In this document: in pieces, positions 1 to 7,324 of the stretch
Layout: every line of letters begins with the position of its first letter
Position numbering within the stretch: the first letter of the stretch is position 1
Assembly: GCA_025963615.1 (NCBI GenBank)
Contig: JAOQAL010000384.1
Coordinates: 1 to 11,171 of the forward strand
From: Chitinophagaceae bacterium
GTDB lineage: Bacteria; Bacteroidota; Bacteroidia; Chitinophagales; Chitinophagaceae
DNA: 11,171 nt
Reading direction: 5' to 3'
The notes under the pieces: model-generated
What the model saw: the letters and a program-made list of their open reading frames with translations, nothing else
Told to the model about the DNA's origin: nothing
Database searches by the model: none
Made by a program: the position numbers and the translations under genes

Positions 1-2
1 AA

Positions 3-62
3 GATATTGAAGAAAGAGTTAAAAAAAGGGCACATGTCCACGACAGTTTAAATTTTAATTAG
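3..62 (+). CDS. Possible C-terminal tail of an upstream gene (partial)
   Basis: An open frame enters from the left edge and ends at TAG 60-62. It reads as a short charged tail (DIEERVKKRAHVHDSLNFN) that looks like an ordinary protein terminus. A second frame is also open from base 1 to a TAA at 49-51, so the choice of frame is uncertain. Nothing in so few residues identifies a family. Confidence 0.3.
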   Translation, partial: DIEERVKKRAHVHDSLNFN

Positions 63-126
63 CCAAACTATTACCAAAACGTGAGGGGTTCACTCAAACA
101 CAATAATTTGTTAATGCAATCAAAGT

Positions 127-150
127 CTTGATGAAAAACTTAGCATCAAG
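127..150 (+). promoter_or_regulatory. Short perfect hairpin upstream of the DoxX-like operon
   Basis: CTTGATG at 127-133 is followed, after a 10-base spacer, by its exact complement CATCAAG at 144-150. No T-tract follows, so it is not a clear terminator. It lies about 40 bases upstream of the first operon gene and could be an operator or a 5' leader hairpin. No convincing Bacteroidota promoter (TTTG / TAnnTTTG) was found next to it. Confidence 0.3.
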
Positions 151-190
151 AAAGCTTGGCTATATTAGTAGTTGCTAATGTGCCAATAAT

Positions 191-601
191 ATGAGACTTG
201 AAACCTCGAAGAATAATTCTAAACTGCAGCATAAAATATTATCCTACTTTATCGCATTAGTTTGGCTTCTCAACGGTATTTTTTGCAAAGTCTTAAATAT
301 GGTTCCACGCCATAGAGAAATTGTTGCAAGAATATTAGGCGAGAATTATGCTGATTTTTTTACAAAAGTAATCGGTGTTGCAGAAATTTTTATGTTCATA
401 TGGATTGTCTCTAAGATTAAGTCAACCTTCTGTGCAATAACACAGATTTTTATAATCATTCTCATGAACATTATTGAATTTCTCTTCGCTCCAGACTTGT
501 TGCTATATGGCAGAATGAATTTATTTCTCGCCTTATTATTTGCCTCATTGATCTTTTATAACGAATTTATACTCCATAAGAAACCAGGTCATGTAAAATG
601 A
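191..601 (+). CDS. DoxX-like integral membrane protein
   Basis: A 136-residue protein with about four hydrophobic helices, near residues 15-33, 57-73, 80-97 and 105-125. The first helix carries a WLLNGIFCKVLNMVPRH segment, which matches my memory of the DoxX-like (DoxX_3) family. Members are small inner-membrane proteins of unknown biochemical role, often paired with a DUF2071 protein. Its stop overlaps the next start as ATGA (598-601), so the two genes are probably translationally coupled. The ATG at 191 lacks a strong Shine-Dalgarno sequence, as is common in this phylum. The family call is fairly sure; the function is unknown. Confidence 0.75.
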   Translation: MRLETSKNNSKLQHKILSYFIALVWLLNGIFCKVLNMVPRHREIVARILGENYADFFTKVIGVAEIFMFIWIVSKIKSTFCAITQIFIIILMNIIEFLFAPDLLLYGRMNLFLALLFASLIFYNEFILHKKPGHVK

Positions 602-1359
602 ATACATTTTTAAAAGATCATCCCTTTGCTGTTGAGGCCTTTTTTGAATCATCAATCGTATTAACGTTTTCTGTACCAAGAGAAGAATTAGAAAAATTTA
701 TTCCTGAATGCCTTGAGTTGGATGTCTTTGGTGATAAATGGGCTTTCGTCGCTGTTGCATTGGTTCAAACAAAAGATTTAAGGCCAAAAGGCTTTCCCAG
801 AATTTTGGGAAATGATTTCTTCCTGATCGGCTATCGGATTTTTGTTAGATATACAACCAATGAAGGTAAAAAGTTACGCGGGCTATACATTCTGAAATCG
901 GAAACAGACAAGAAAAAAATGGAGTTTTTTGGTAACATATTTACGCATTACAAGTACACAACGACAGATATTCAATTCGAAGTGAATGGAAACTACAAGA
1001 GTATCACTTCAAGTCAGTCTGGACTTTCCATTCAAGTCGAGGTAGGGCAAGAAGACGTTCAATTGCCTGATAATTCCCCTTTTAAAAACTGGTCCGAAGC
1101 GAGAAAATTCGCCGGCCCCTTGCCATTTACATTTACTTATACGCCTGAAACAAAAGAGGTATTGATCATTGAAGGTGTCAGGCAAAACTGGAAGCCAGAA
1201 GCGATAACTGTGAAAAAGCATTCGATTTCGTTTCTAAAAGCACTCCAGTTGCCGGAAATACATCTGGCAAATGCTTTCATCATAAACAATATTCCCTACT
1301 ATTGGAAAAAAGGAAAGAAAGAAAAATGGAACGGGAAAGAAAACCTTTTGAGGGGCTAA
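598..1359 (+). CDS. DUF2071 domain protein
   Basis: A 253-residue soluble protein. The N-terminal stretch, with VPREELEKFIPECLELDVF followed by a GDKWAFVAVALVQT strand, is typical of DUF2071 (YqjF-like), a family with an acetoacetate-decarboxylase-like fold and no settled activity. The FVRYTTNEGKKLRGLYIL segment also fits. The length is normal and no truncation is visible. It starts within the stop of the DoxX-like gene (ATGA overlap), and its 3' end overlaps the methyltransferase-like gene by 34 bases if that gene starts at 1326. It probably acts with its membrane-protein neighbours, but the sequence does not show how. Confidence 0.75.
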   Translation: MNTFLKDHPFAVEAFFESSIVLTFSVPREELEKFIPECLELDVFGDKWAFVAVALVQTKDLRPKGFPRILGNDFFLIGYRIFVRYTTNEGKKLRGLYILKSETDKKKMEFFGNIFTHYKYTTTDIQFEVNGNYKSITSSQSGLSIQVEVGQEDVQLPDNSPFKNWSEARKFAGPLPFTFTYTPETKEVLIIEGVRQNWKPEAITVKKHSISFLKALQLPEIHLANAFIINNIPYYWKKGKKEKWNGKENLLRG

Positions 1360-2090
1360 CAAACATTTTGAAATTTAACTGGCACTACTATGTGCTAGCC
1401 ACACTCTTTGTCATCGCAACTGTTGTGCTGGTAAAATTTCTTCCATCTCAATACACCATCTATCTATATATATCCGGCTTGCTAGTATCGGCAACTGTAT
1501 TAATATCACTTATTGTTTCGTGTTATATTTATGATGTTTCGGAATTATATCAATTTACGTGGTTGTCAAATTACAAGGCATCGGCAGGGCAAACCATAGC
1601 GAACATTCACGCGGGGTTTGATGAGACCAGTTATATTTTAAGTAAAAAACTTCCTGAAACAAAACTACTTGTCTTTGATTTTTTCGATCCTGAAAAACAT
1701 ACTGAAATATCCATCCAACGAGCAAGAAATGCCTATCTGCCATACGCTGGAACAATTAAAATGAATACGCTATCTGTCGCACTGGAAAGGAAATCAATCG
1801 ATGCCATTTTTTTGACTTTCGCTGCTCATGAAATAAGGATCGATGAAGAACGAGTTGCTTTTTTTGAACAGCTAAAGAACTCTTTGACAGATTCAGGGAA
1901 AATATTTGTGACCGAACACCTCCGAGACTTTCCCAATTTTTTAGTTTATAATATCGGCTTCTTTCATTTTTTATCCAGATCCACATGGAATCGTACATTT
2001 AAGAATGCCGGTTTACAAATCGGCTCCAGTGTAAAAGCAACTCCTTTCACAACCACGTTTATCTTAGAGAAAAATGGAGATCCATCTTAA
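1326..2090 (+). CDS. Membrane-anchored class I SAM methyltransferase-like protein
   Basis: With the ATG at 1326 the protein has 254 residues. A TTG at 1302 would add eight residues, but the 1326 start has an AAGGAAAG ribosome site about 10 bases upstream and is preferred. Two hydrophobic helices (about 21-37 and 45-67) precede a Rossmann-like domain. LVFDFFDPE (115-123) resembles motif II, SIDAIFLTFAAHEIR (157-171) resembles the motif IV region, and GKIFVTEHLRDFPNF (191-205) resembles the post-IV strand. The glycine-rich SAM motif I is not clear, so substrate and activity are uncertain. It overlaps both neighbours, which places it firmly in the operon. The methyltransferase fold is likely; catalysis is not proven. 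Confidence 0.65.
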   Translation: MERERKPFEGLTNILKFNWHYYVLATLFVIATVVLVKFLPSQYTIYLYISGLLVSATVLISLIVSCYIYDVSELYQFTWLSNYKASAGQTIANIHAGFDETSYILSKKLPETKLLVFDFFDPEKHTEISIQRARNAYLPYAGTIKMNTLSVALERKSIDAIFLTFAAHEIRIDEERVAFFEQLKNSLTDSGKIFVTEHLRDFPNFLVYNIGFFHFLSRSTWNRTFKNAGLQIGSSVKATPFTTTFILEKNGDPS

Positions 2091-2481
2091 AATAATCGGT
2101 ACACTGCTGATATTGCTTTCCTCAATACATGCTATTTTTTCCAGGTACTTTAATTGGAAAAACGATTTAAAGCAATTGAGTCTGATTAACCGGCAGATGA
2201 TGCGGGTGCATACTTTTTTTATCGCATTGATTTTATTTTTAATGGGGTTACTTTGCCTGACTTCAGCAAATGATTTATTAAATACTCGATTAGGGCACCG
2301 GGTATTGGTAGGGATGTTGGTGTTTTGGCTGATCCGGTTAGTTATCCAGTTTTTCGGTTATTCTACGGAACATTGGAAAGGCAAACGATTTGAGAGTTGG
2401 GTTCATGTTCTGTTTTCTATTTTTTGGTTGTACATGTCTGCTGTTTTTTTTATTGCTATCTACTCAGCAGCTCCGCAATAA
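2074..2481 (+). CDS. Small four-helix membrane protein, unknown function
   Basis: A 135-residue protein with four hydrophobic segments (about 5-23, 46-65, 77-95 and 111-131) joined by short basic loops. I do not recognise the family. The start at 2074 overlaps the upstream methyltransferase-like gene by 17 bases, so the two are probably co-translated. It is the last gene of the left operon. The island boundary repeat begins only about 12 bases after its stop, so this gene marks the edge of the original chromosome next to ssrA. Confidence 0.6.
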   Translation: MEIHLKIIGTLLILLSSIHAIFSRYFNWKNDLKQLSLINRQMMRVHTFFIALILFLMGLLCLTSANDLLNTRLGHRVLVGMLVFWLIRLVIQFFGYSTEHWKGKRFESWVHVLFSIFWLYMSAVFFIAIYSAAPQ

Positions 2482-2492
2482 AGAAATTTATG

Positions 2493-2670
2493 ACTAGTAC
2501 CGCACTCTTAAATCGGTAGGGTTCGATTCCCGCAGCCTACTGCCGTCAATGCAATATTTTGTTTCTTTTTGTCAATTGCAACTAATTGATTTACAGTATT
2601 ATAAATAAAAAAGGAAACGTTATTCACGTTTCCTTAATCAGTGGAGCCGAGGGGAGTCTAATCGAACCCC
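2493..2670. repeat. Left island boundary: diverged copy of the ssrA 3' end block (att-like)
   Basis: This block matches 10743-10920 in order and spacing. It contains ACTAG (2493), TAAAT (2509), GGTTCGATTCCCGC (2520-2533), an AATTGATTTACA segment (2584-2595), a 10-bp hairpin with an A-tract, and a minus-strand tmRNA-like 3' end (TGGAGCCG at 2642, then GGGGAGTC and TCGAACCCC). Relative to real ssrA, the tmRNA part carries small insertions and substitutions that ruin the T-arm. The best reading is an old attachment-site duplication left by integration at ssrA. The alternative is a segmental duplication with no integrase involved. Confidence 0.65.
2607..2635 (-). terminator. Rho-independent terminator, copy of the ssrA terminator
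   Basis: AAGGAAACGT (2611-2620) pairs perfectly with ACGTTTCCTT (2626-2635) around a 5-base loop. The A-tract before it gives a T-tract on the minus strand. The stem is the same as that of the ssrA terminator at 10861-10889, with a different loop. It sits just downstream, on the minus strand, of the decayed tmRNA 3' end. Confidence 0.75.
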
Positions 2671-3087
2671 TTATTCCCCTTTTATTATTCCTAAATCGGG
2701 TATAAATGATTGGGATGAAAAATTCCTTGTGCGTTCTATAGCAAAAAATTGTAGAATTGAACTGAACGTTTTCTCATCAATATCCTTGAGCATAAATTGT
2801 TTGACTACCACGCCACTTTTATGTTCGATTGACAAATACTTTACTTCCTCCCTTATTTTATACCAGATATTTTGAGTTGATACCGTGAAGTCTGTGGGCT
2901 TTCCTTCAATATGTTTTAGCACATCTTTGTATAGATAATCGACTATTATTTTATCATGTTGCATAATAATCTTTAACAAATATGTTTTTTGCCAGGAAAG
3001 TTGCTCTATAAAATTGATTACAAAAAGAAATCCGACTATATAGAGGACAGATGAAAATTTAGAAGCAACAATGCCCACTAAAAGCAC
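2671..3087 (-). CDS. Hypothetical membrane-anchored protein, possibly 5'-truncated
   Basis: A 138-residue frame from a GTG at 3087. A hydrophobic stretch at about residues 2-27 is followed by a charged soluble region of mixed composition that reads like a genuine protein. I do not recognise the family. No ATG lies near the start; the first one is at 2964, after the hydrophobic segment, and an in-frame stop lies at 3118-3120. The natural start may therefore have been lost. The stop falls right at the edge of the left boundary repeat. It follows the broken kinase-like gene on the same strand and may be a leftover of the same mobile segment. Confidence 0.45.
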   Translation of the reverse strand: MLLVGIVASKFSSVLYIVGFLFVINFIEQLSWQKTYLLKIIMQHDKIIVDYLYKDVLKHIEGKPTDFTVSTQNIWYKIREEVKYLSIEHKSGVVVKQFMLKDIDEKTFSSILQFFAIERTRNFSSQSFIPDLGIIKGE

Positions 3088-3210
3088 CAGTGCGCAAAAA
3101 TGAAAGCATTTCGCATATCAATAAAAATTCTAGTCAAATATTTTATTGATCGTACCGAATATTCTTCTACGTTGCTCGCTTGTATTAATGGATTCATCCT
3201 ACTGCAAGAT

Positions 3211-3886
3211 TTAAAGGAAATTAAGCTGTTTTTCTTGTCTAGTGACGGACACCGTATAAAAAACTGTATCAATAAAAAACAATGTATCCGAATTTACCAG
3301 CACATTTTCATCATGCATATCTTCCAAAATCAATCCTAACTTTCTATGGAAGTAATCATTTCTTCGCGTGTTTTCAAATCCATTATAAGCTAATAATTTT
3401 TTTATATTGTCCATCTCTGCTTGACCATCCGAAGAAATGAAGGGTTGCTTCATAACGCATATAGTACATCTTGATCTTTTGTAAATCCGATTAAGTGATA
3501 AGCAGTATTTGGAAATATCAGGTTATGTAAAAGAATGCTGTTAAAAAATTCCAGCCATGTAGCATAATACACAGCGTCATTAATTTTAATTACATCCTTA
3601 CCACCTTTATCAAAATAAACGCGCGCCTCTCCTCCTCGTGTTAAGAATCGTTCTTCACCGGGAAGATCGTGTACCCATAAATTATTTTCGTTGCTTACTT
3701 TTCTAGCAGTTGGGCCTGCTCTTCTTTGATGACTGATTTACTTTCGAAGTCAACTTTAACCGTTGTACTTGTAGCAAAGCCTGCTGATAGGAGATTTCTG
3801 ATTGTTGTGCAAGTATCCGGTATCCCCTCAATGATAATTCCTGCAGTGATATTTTCAATTCTCTTTCTGGTATCATCGGGTAACAT
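3211..3886 (-). pseudogene. Broken polyvalent-type kinase-like gene with two frameshifts
   Basis: Three consecutive minus-strand frames join into one continuous protein of about 225 residues. The first part (3886 to about 3695) begins MLPDDTRKRIENITAGIII and ends LLEK before a stop. A frame change near 3697 continues as VSNENNLWVHDLPGEERF and then a glycine-rich TRGGEARVYF and VIKINDAVYYATWLEFF. That frame stops at 3450-3452, and a second frame change continues as MKQPFISSDGQ to EDMHDENVLVN and FFIDTVFY, ending at 3211. The GGEARVY, VIK and DMHDENVL...FID pieces resemble a kinase glycine loop, a lysine strand and an HxDxxN/DFG-like core. From memory this fits the kinase-like family found in polyvalent proteins of mobile elements. 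Each break is explained by one missing base. The gene is otherwise complete, so the damage is recent or due to sequencing error. Confidence 0.75.
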
Positions 3887-3961
3887 TTTGCAGTAAAATT
3901 AATAAAAAAATTGGAAACAATAATGCGCCTAACATCCTGTTATAAGTTGTCAGAAATGAAA

Positions 3962-3994
3962 AACGCCTCGTAAAAAATTGATTTACAATGCGTT
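3962..3994 (-). terminator. Terminator-like hairpin beside the internal att-like site
   Basis: AACGCCTCGTAAA (3962-3974) pairs with TTTACAATGCGTT (3982-3994) over 13 positions, with one mismatch and one G-U pair, around a 7-base loop. On the minus strand it is followed by a short T-run. It sits in the same place relative to the tmRNA-like end as the ssrA terminator does, but its sequence differs. Confidence 0.55.
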
Positions 3995-4030
3995 ATGGAG
4001 TCGGCGGTGCAGGAATTGAACCCCTGATGC
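3962..4030 (-). repeat. Internal att-like copy of the ssrA 3' end
   Basis: TGGAGTCGGCGG at 3996-4007 is identical over 12 bases to the 3' terminus of the real ssrA (10895-10906). On the minus strand it is preceded by a T-arm-like GGTTCAATTCC with flanking CAGG/CCTG pairing. It shares AATTGATTTACA (3976-3987) with the left boundary block. The tRNA-like acceptor is off register by about six bases compared with ssrA, so this is not a functional tmRNA end. It probably marks a separate integration event. Confidence 0.6.
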
Positions 4031-4257
4031 CGTTTTTATCTTTTCTAAAGGACTTAAGATCTCCTGACACACTTGTTTACATTAACAATCGTTGAATTAC
4101 GATTGGACTGCTGAAAAAAACTACAAATACTCTTCCGATAAAATCTATCATCTAACTTGTTAAGTGAATCGTTTAGGGAAAATACGGGGTTTTCCCCCTT
4201 GCCTTTACAAACCCTCTACCCTATCTTGTCTTGAGTTATAAAGTTTATAAATAATTC

Positions 4258-4293
4258 AAAATCCGGCGTCCGCATTACCGCCGGATTTTTTTT
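4258..4293 (+). terminator. Strong Rho-independent terminator just before the nuclease gene
   Basis: AATCCGGCG (4260-4268) pairs perfectly with CGCCGGATT (4279-4287) around a 10-base loop, and eight T residues follow (4286-4293). No plus-strand gene lies upstream for several hundred bases. It is therefore either an insulator that stops read-through from the boundary, an attenuator in the leader of the next gene, or the terminator of an unseen small RNA. Confidence 0.75.
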
Positions 4294-4321
4294 GCACACA
4301 TTTTACCAAACTGACCCGCTA

Positions 4322-6271
4322 ATGAACCCACGCTACCTCACTAAGTCACGCTTTAAACTGGCAATGGAATGTCCCAGCAAGCTCTACTATACTGGGAAAA
4401 AGGATCAATATTATGACAGTAAACTGGATGACGAATTTCTTAAATCGCTTGCAGAAGGTGGTTTCCAGGTTGGTGAACTGGCAAAACGGTATTTTCCGGG
4501 AGGATATGACATTGAAGACCTTGAATACGAAACCGCAATCAACAAAACCAATGATTACCTCTTACGGGAAAACGTAATCCTCTATGAAGCGGCGTTCAGG
4601 TTTGAAAATTTGTTTATTCGTGCCGATATCATAATCAAATCCGGCGACCATATTCAGTTGATAGAAGTAAAGGCTAAATCCTTTGATCCTGCAAAGGATT
4701 CGTTTATGGGTAAGAAGGGAGGGATATTATCAAACTGGTTACCTTACCTGCAGGACGCAGCTTTTCAGCGATACGTTATCCAAAATGCCTATCCAGGTTT
4801 GAAGGTTCAGGCTAACCTTATGCTGACTGATAAAAGCCAGGTCGCCTCTGTTGATGGTTTGAATCAACTTTTCCTGCTCTACAAAGAAGGTAATCGTCAG
4901 CGATGCAAATATACTGGTGCAGAAAATATTGAATCTCTCGGAAACCGGTTACTTAAAATAGTCCCTATAGACACCGAGGTTGAATTTATTTTCAGCAAAA
5001 CATCGCCGGATTTTCAACAACTCATTCACCAATTTGAAGGCAGCTATGCCACAGATGAATTCATAGAGCCAGTATTCGGGAAACAATGCGGGAAATGCGA
5101 GTTTAAAGTAACAGGAGAGATCTCAGAATTAAAGTCCGGTTTTCATGAATGCTGGCAATCAGGAGGGCATAGCCTCGACGATTTGAAGCAGCCCCTGGTT
5201 CTTGACCTCTGGGATTTTCGCAAAAAAGATCAGGCGATCGGTAGCGGAAAAGTTTTCTTAAAAGATCTGTCTTTGGAAGACATTGAACCCGCGAAAAAAA
5301 CTGCTTGGGAAAACCCTTGGTTATCCCGTGTTGCCAGGCAGGAATTGCAGATTAATAAGGTTAAAAACAAGGACCATTCACAATACCTCGATAAAGAAGC
5401 GCTTGGAAATGAAATGGCGACATGGCAATTCCCGCTGCACTTTATTGATTTTGAAACAACCGCTGTAGCTATTCCGTTTAACTCAGGTAGAAGACCATAT
5501 GAGCAGGTGGCTTTTCAGTTTTCACATCACCAGGTCCATAAGGATGGAACAATTGAGCATAAAGGTGAATGGATAAATACAGTTATGGGGCAGTTTCCCA
5601 ATTACGATTTTGTGCGGGCGCTTAAAAAAGAACTGGAAACAGATAACGGGACCATATTCAGATACGCCAACCATGAAAATACTATACTAAACAAAATATA
5701 CGATCAGTTAAAAAGTTCAAATGAAATTGACAAAGTTGAATTATGCGCCTGGATTCAAACCATCACACATTCAACAGATTCTTCAACCGAAGAATGGGTT
5801 GGCCATAGAGATATGGTTGATTTATTGGAGATGGTAAAGCATTATTATTACGATCCTCTTATGGGCGGTTCCAACTCTATCAAAAAAGTATTGCCGGCGA
5901 TTCTTGCGACCAGTGATTTTCTCAAAGCGAAGTATTCAAAACCAATATATGGCACCGAAATAAAAAGCCTCAATTTCAAAGACCATATATGGGTAAATCT
6001 GGATGATAGTGGTGGTGTTTTCAACCCATACAGCCTTCTGCCTTCCGTACATCCTGGTATCTCAAATGATATGCTTGATGATTTCATGTTAGATGAAGAT
6101 GCCGATATTATGGATGGTGGTGCGGCCATGATAGCTTACGCGCGGATGCAATTCACGGAAATGGGCGATACAGAAAGGGAAAGGATAAAACAGGCGTTGC
6201 TGCGGTACTGTGAACTGGATACAATGGCAATGGTTATGATATATGAAGCATGGAAAAATTGGTGCAAATAA
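4322..6271 (+). CDS. DUF2779 protein: Cas4-like nuclease region plus DEDD exonuclease region
   Basis: With the ATG at 4322 the protein has 649 residues and begins MNPRYLTKSRFKLAMECPSK, the usual DUF2779 opening. A TTG at 4292 would add 10 residues, but it lies inside a terminator T-tract and is rejected. The N-terminal half shows a PD-(D/E)XK core (D102 in RADIII; E115 and K117 in IEVKAK). Four cysteines (C17, C256, C259, C277) are placed as in Cas4-type iron-sulphur nucleases. The C-terminal half has FIDFETT (D376, E378), HRDMVDLL (D497/D500) and YCELD (Y629, D633), matching a DEDDy 3'-5' exonuclease pattern. It is therefore likely to act on DNA or RNA, perhaps on invading nucleic acid. The regulator gene follows after 11 bases, so they form one unit. 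The domain reading is good; the substrate is unknown. Confidence 0.8.
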   Translation: MNPRYLTKSRFKLAMECPSKLYYTGKKDQYYDSKLDDEFLKSLAEGGFQVGELAKRYFPGGYDIEDLEYETAINKTNDYLLRENVILYEAAFRFENLFIRADIIIKSGDHIQLIEVKAKSFDPAKDSFMGKKGGILSNWLPYLQDAAFQRYVIQNAYPGLKVQANLMLTDKSQVASVDGLNQLFLLYKEGNRQRCKYTGAENIESLGNRLLKIVPIDTEVEFIFSKTSPDFQQLIHQFEGSYATDEFIEPVFGKQCGKCEFKVTGEISELKSGFHECWQSGGHSLDDLKQPLVLDLWDFRKKDQAIGSGKVFLKDLSLEDIEPAKKTAWENPWLSRVARQELQINKVKNKDHSQYLDKEALGNEMATWQFPLHFIDFETTAVAIPFNSGRRPYEQVAFQFSHHQVHKDGTIEHKGEWINTVMGQFPNYDFVRALKKELETDNGTIFRYANHENTILNKIYDQLKSSNEIDKVELCAWIQTITHSTDSSTEEWVGHRDMVDLLEMVKHYYYDPLMGGSNSIKKVLPAILATSDFLKAKYSKPIYGTEIKSLNFKDHIWVNLDDSGGVFNPYSLLPSVHPGISNDMLDDFMLDEDADIMDGGAAMIAYARMQFTEMGDTERERIKQALLRYCELDTMAMVMIYEAWKNWCK

Positions 6272-6282
6272 AACTTATTAAG

Positions 6283-7290
6283 ATGCCAAACACAAAAAAT
6301 CAGACGTTCAGGATAAAGATTATAGATGATTTGCTGACCAGGAATAAATGGGTAAAAACAACGCGGATCAAGGAGGTCATAGAATCAAAACTAATTGAAA
6401 CGGTAAGTTTGCGTACCATTCAAAAGGATATTGATGATATGAAAAATGATACCCGGCTTGGTTACAATGCTCCAATAATTTATAATAAAGGCCGGGGTGC
6501 ATTTTGTTATGAAGATGAAGACTACACGATAAAGAATTTTTCACTCAGGCCAGAAGAAATTACGGCACTCCAGTTTTATGCTGAATGTTTGCAGGCTTTC
6601 AGTGGTTATAAATTATTTGATTCGTTTTCGTCAGGTATAAAAAAAGTGATTGATGGTGTACAGGTGCGAAATAGAATTAAGACTTCTACAAACCCAAAAA
6701 CAATTTTACAGACGGATAGCCTGATAACACCTGTCGGACATGAATACCTTGAAATACTGGTGCATGCGATAGATGACAAATTAAAAACGGAAATTACTTA
6801 CCGGCAGTACGGTTCAAACGAGACCCAAAAACGAATATTGATCCCTTTGTTTCTAAAAGAATATAGAAACCGATGGTACCTGCTATCCCAAAGATTGGAT
6901 AACAAAGAACTGCGCACTTATGCATTAGACAGGATTAAAACAGTAAACGTCACTGATGAGACATTGACCGGAGGATATGATTTTAAACCTGATGAATATT
7001 TTGAACATTCGTTTGGTATAACAACTCCCGACTCTCCTATAGAAACCATTGTCCTGCGGTTTTCAACTGCTGAATCTGCCTATATAACTTCCCTTCCGAT
7101 CCATCCTACCCAGACGATTGTTAAACGTACAGCCAAATACGTTACAATCAGTATTCGGGTTATGCTGTCTTACGAGGTTTATGATTTTATACTCAGCAAA
7201 ACCCCGGAAGTAAAAGTAATGGCTCCTGCGAAAGTTGCTAAGGCAATCGCAGAAAAATTAAAAAAAGCCGCTGATTTTTATAAAAATTAG
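6283..7290 (+). CDS. WYL-domain transcriptional regulator
   Basis: A 335-residue protein from the ATG at 6283; an earlier ATG at 6250 would overlap the nuclease gene by 22 bases. The N-terminus has a winged-helix region (about 10-80, with VSLRTIQKDIDDMKND as the recognition part). A WYL domain covers about 150-225, with RWYLLSQR (W198-Y199-L200) and TYALDRI (R217) as its ligand-binding signatures. A C-terminal WCX-like domain follows at about 250-330. In known cases (for example the BrxR and CapW families) such proteins repress defence operons and respond to a nucleic-acid or nucleotide ligand. It sits directly before the palindrome at 7325-7358 and the Ubl operon, which fits a repressor of that operon. 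The family is secure; the target is inferred. Confidence 0.88.
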   Translation: MPNTKNQTFRIKIIDDLLTRNKWVKTTRIKEVIESKLIETVSLRTIQKDIDDMKNDTRLGYNAPIIYNKGRGAFCYEDEDYTIKNFSLRPEEITALQFYAECLQAFSGYKLFDSFSSGIKKVIDGVQVRNRIKTSTNPKTILQTDSLITPVGHEYLEILVHAIDDKLKTEITYRQYGSNETQKRILIPLFLKEYRNRWYLLSQRLDNKELRTYALDRIKTVNVTDETLTGGYDFKPDEYFEHSFGITTPDSPIETIVLRFSTAESAYITSLPIHPTQTIVKRTAKYVTISIRVMLSYEVYDFILSKTPEVKVMAPAKVAKAIAEKLKKAADFYKN

Positions 7291-7324
7291 TTCGCGAACA
7301 TAGATTGCGCGTACTGTTTCTTTA

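Larger units (their letters stand above)
3887..4321. other. Gene-free boundary region between the two island segments
   Basis: No convincing ORF is seen on either strand. It holds the third ssrA-like 3' end with its terminator (3962-4030), a short hairpin CAATCG / CGATTG (4086-4105), a tRNA-anticodon-like GGACTTAAGATC (4050-4061), and a strong plus-strand terminator hairpin (4258-4293). The stretch 4106-4257 is AT-rich with no clear signal. A promoter for the nuclease gene should lie here or just after the hairpin, but none could be assigned. Confidence 0.5.

Noticed and set aside
2490..2545. A full tRNA gene at the left boundary
   Set aside because: Only an anticodon-loop-like and a T-arm-like piece are present. 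The D-arm, variable loop and 5' acceptor strand are missing.
3078..3339. Short frames on both strands around 3078-3339
   Set aside because: They overlap the kinase-like pseudogene or the gap before the 138-residue ORF and show no protein-like pattern.
3996..4110. A full tRNA or second tmRNA on the minus strand
   Set aside because: The T-arm and the acceptor end are out of register by about six bases, and no D-arm, tag frame or 5' half could be found.
5848..6129. 93-codon minus-strand frame inside the DUF2779 gene
   Set aside because: It lies wholly inside a well-supported gene with clear catalytic motifs, so it is a shadow.
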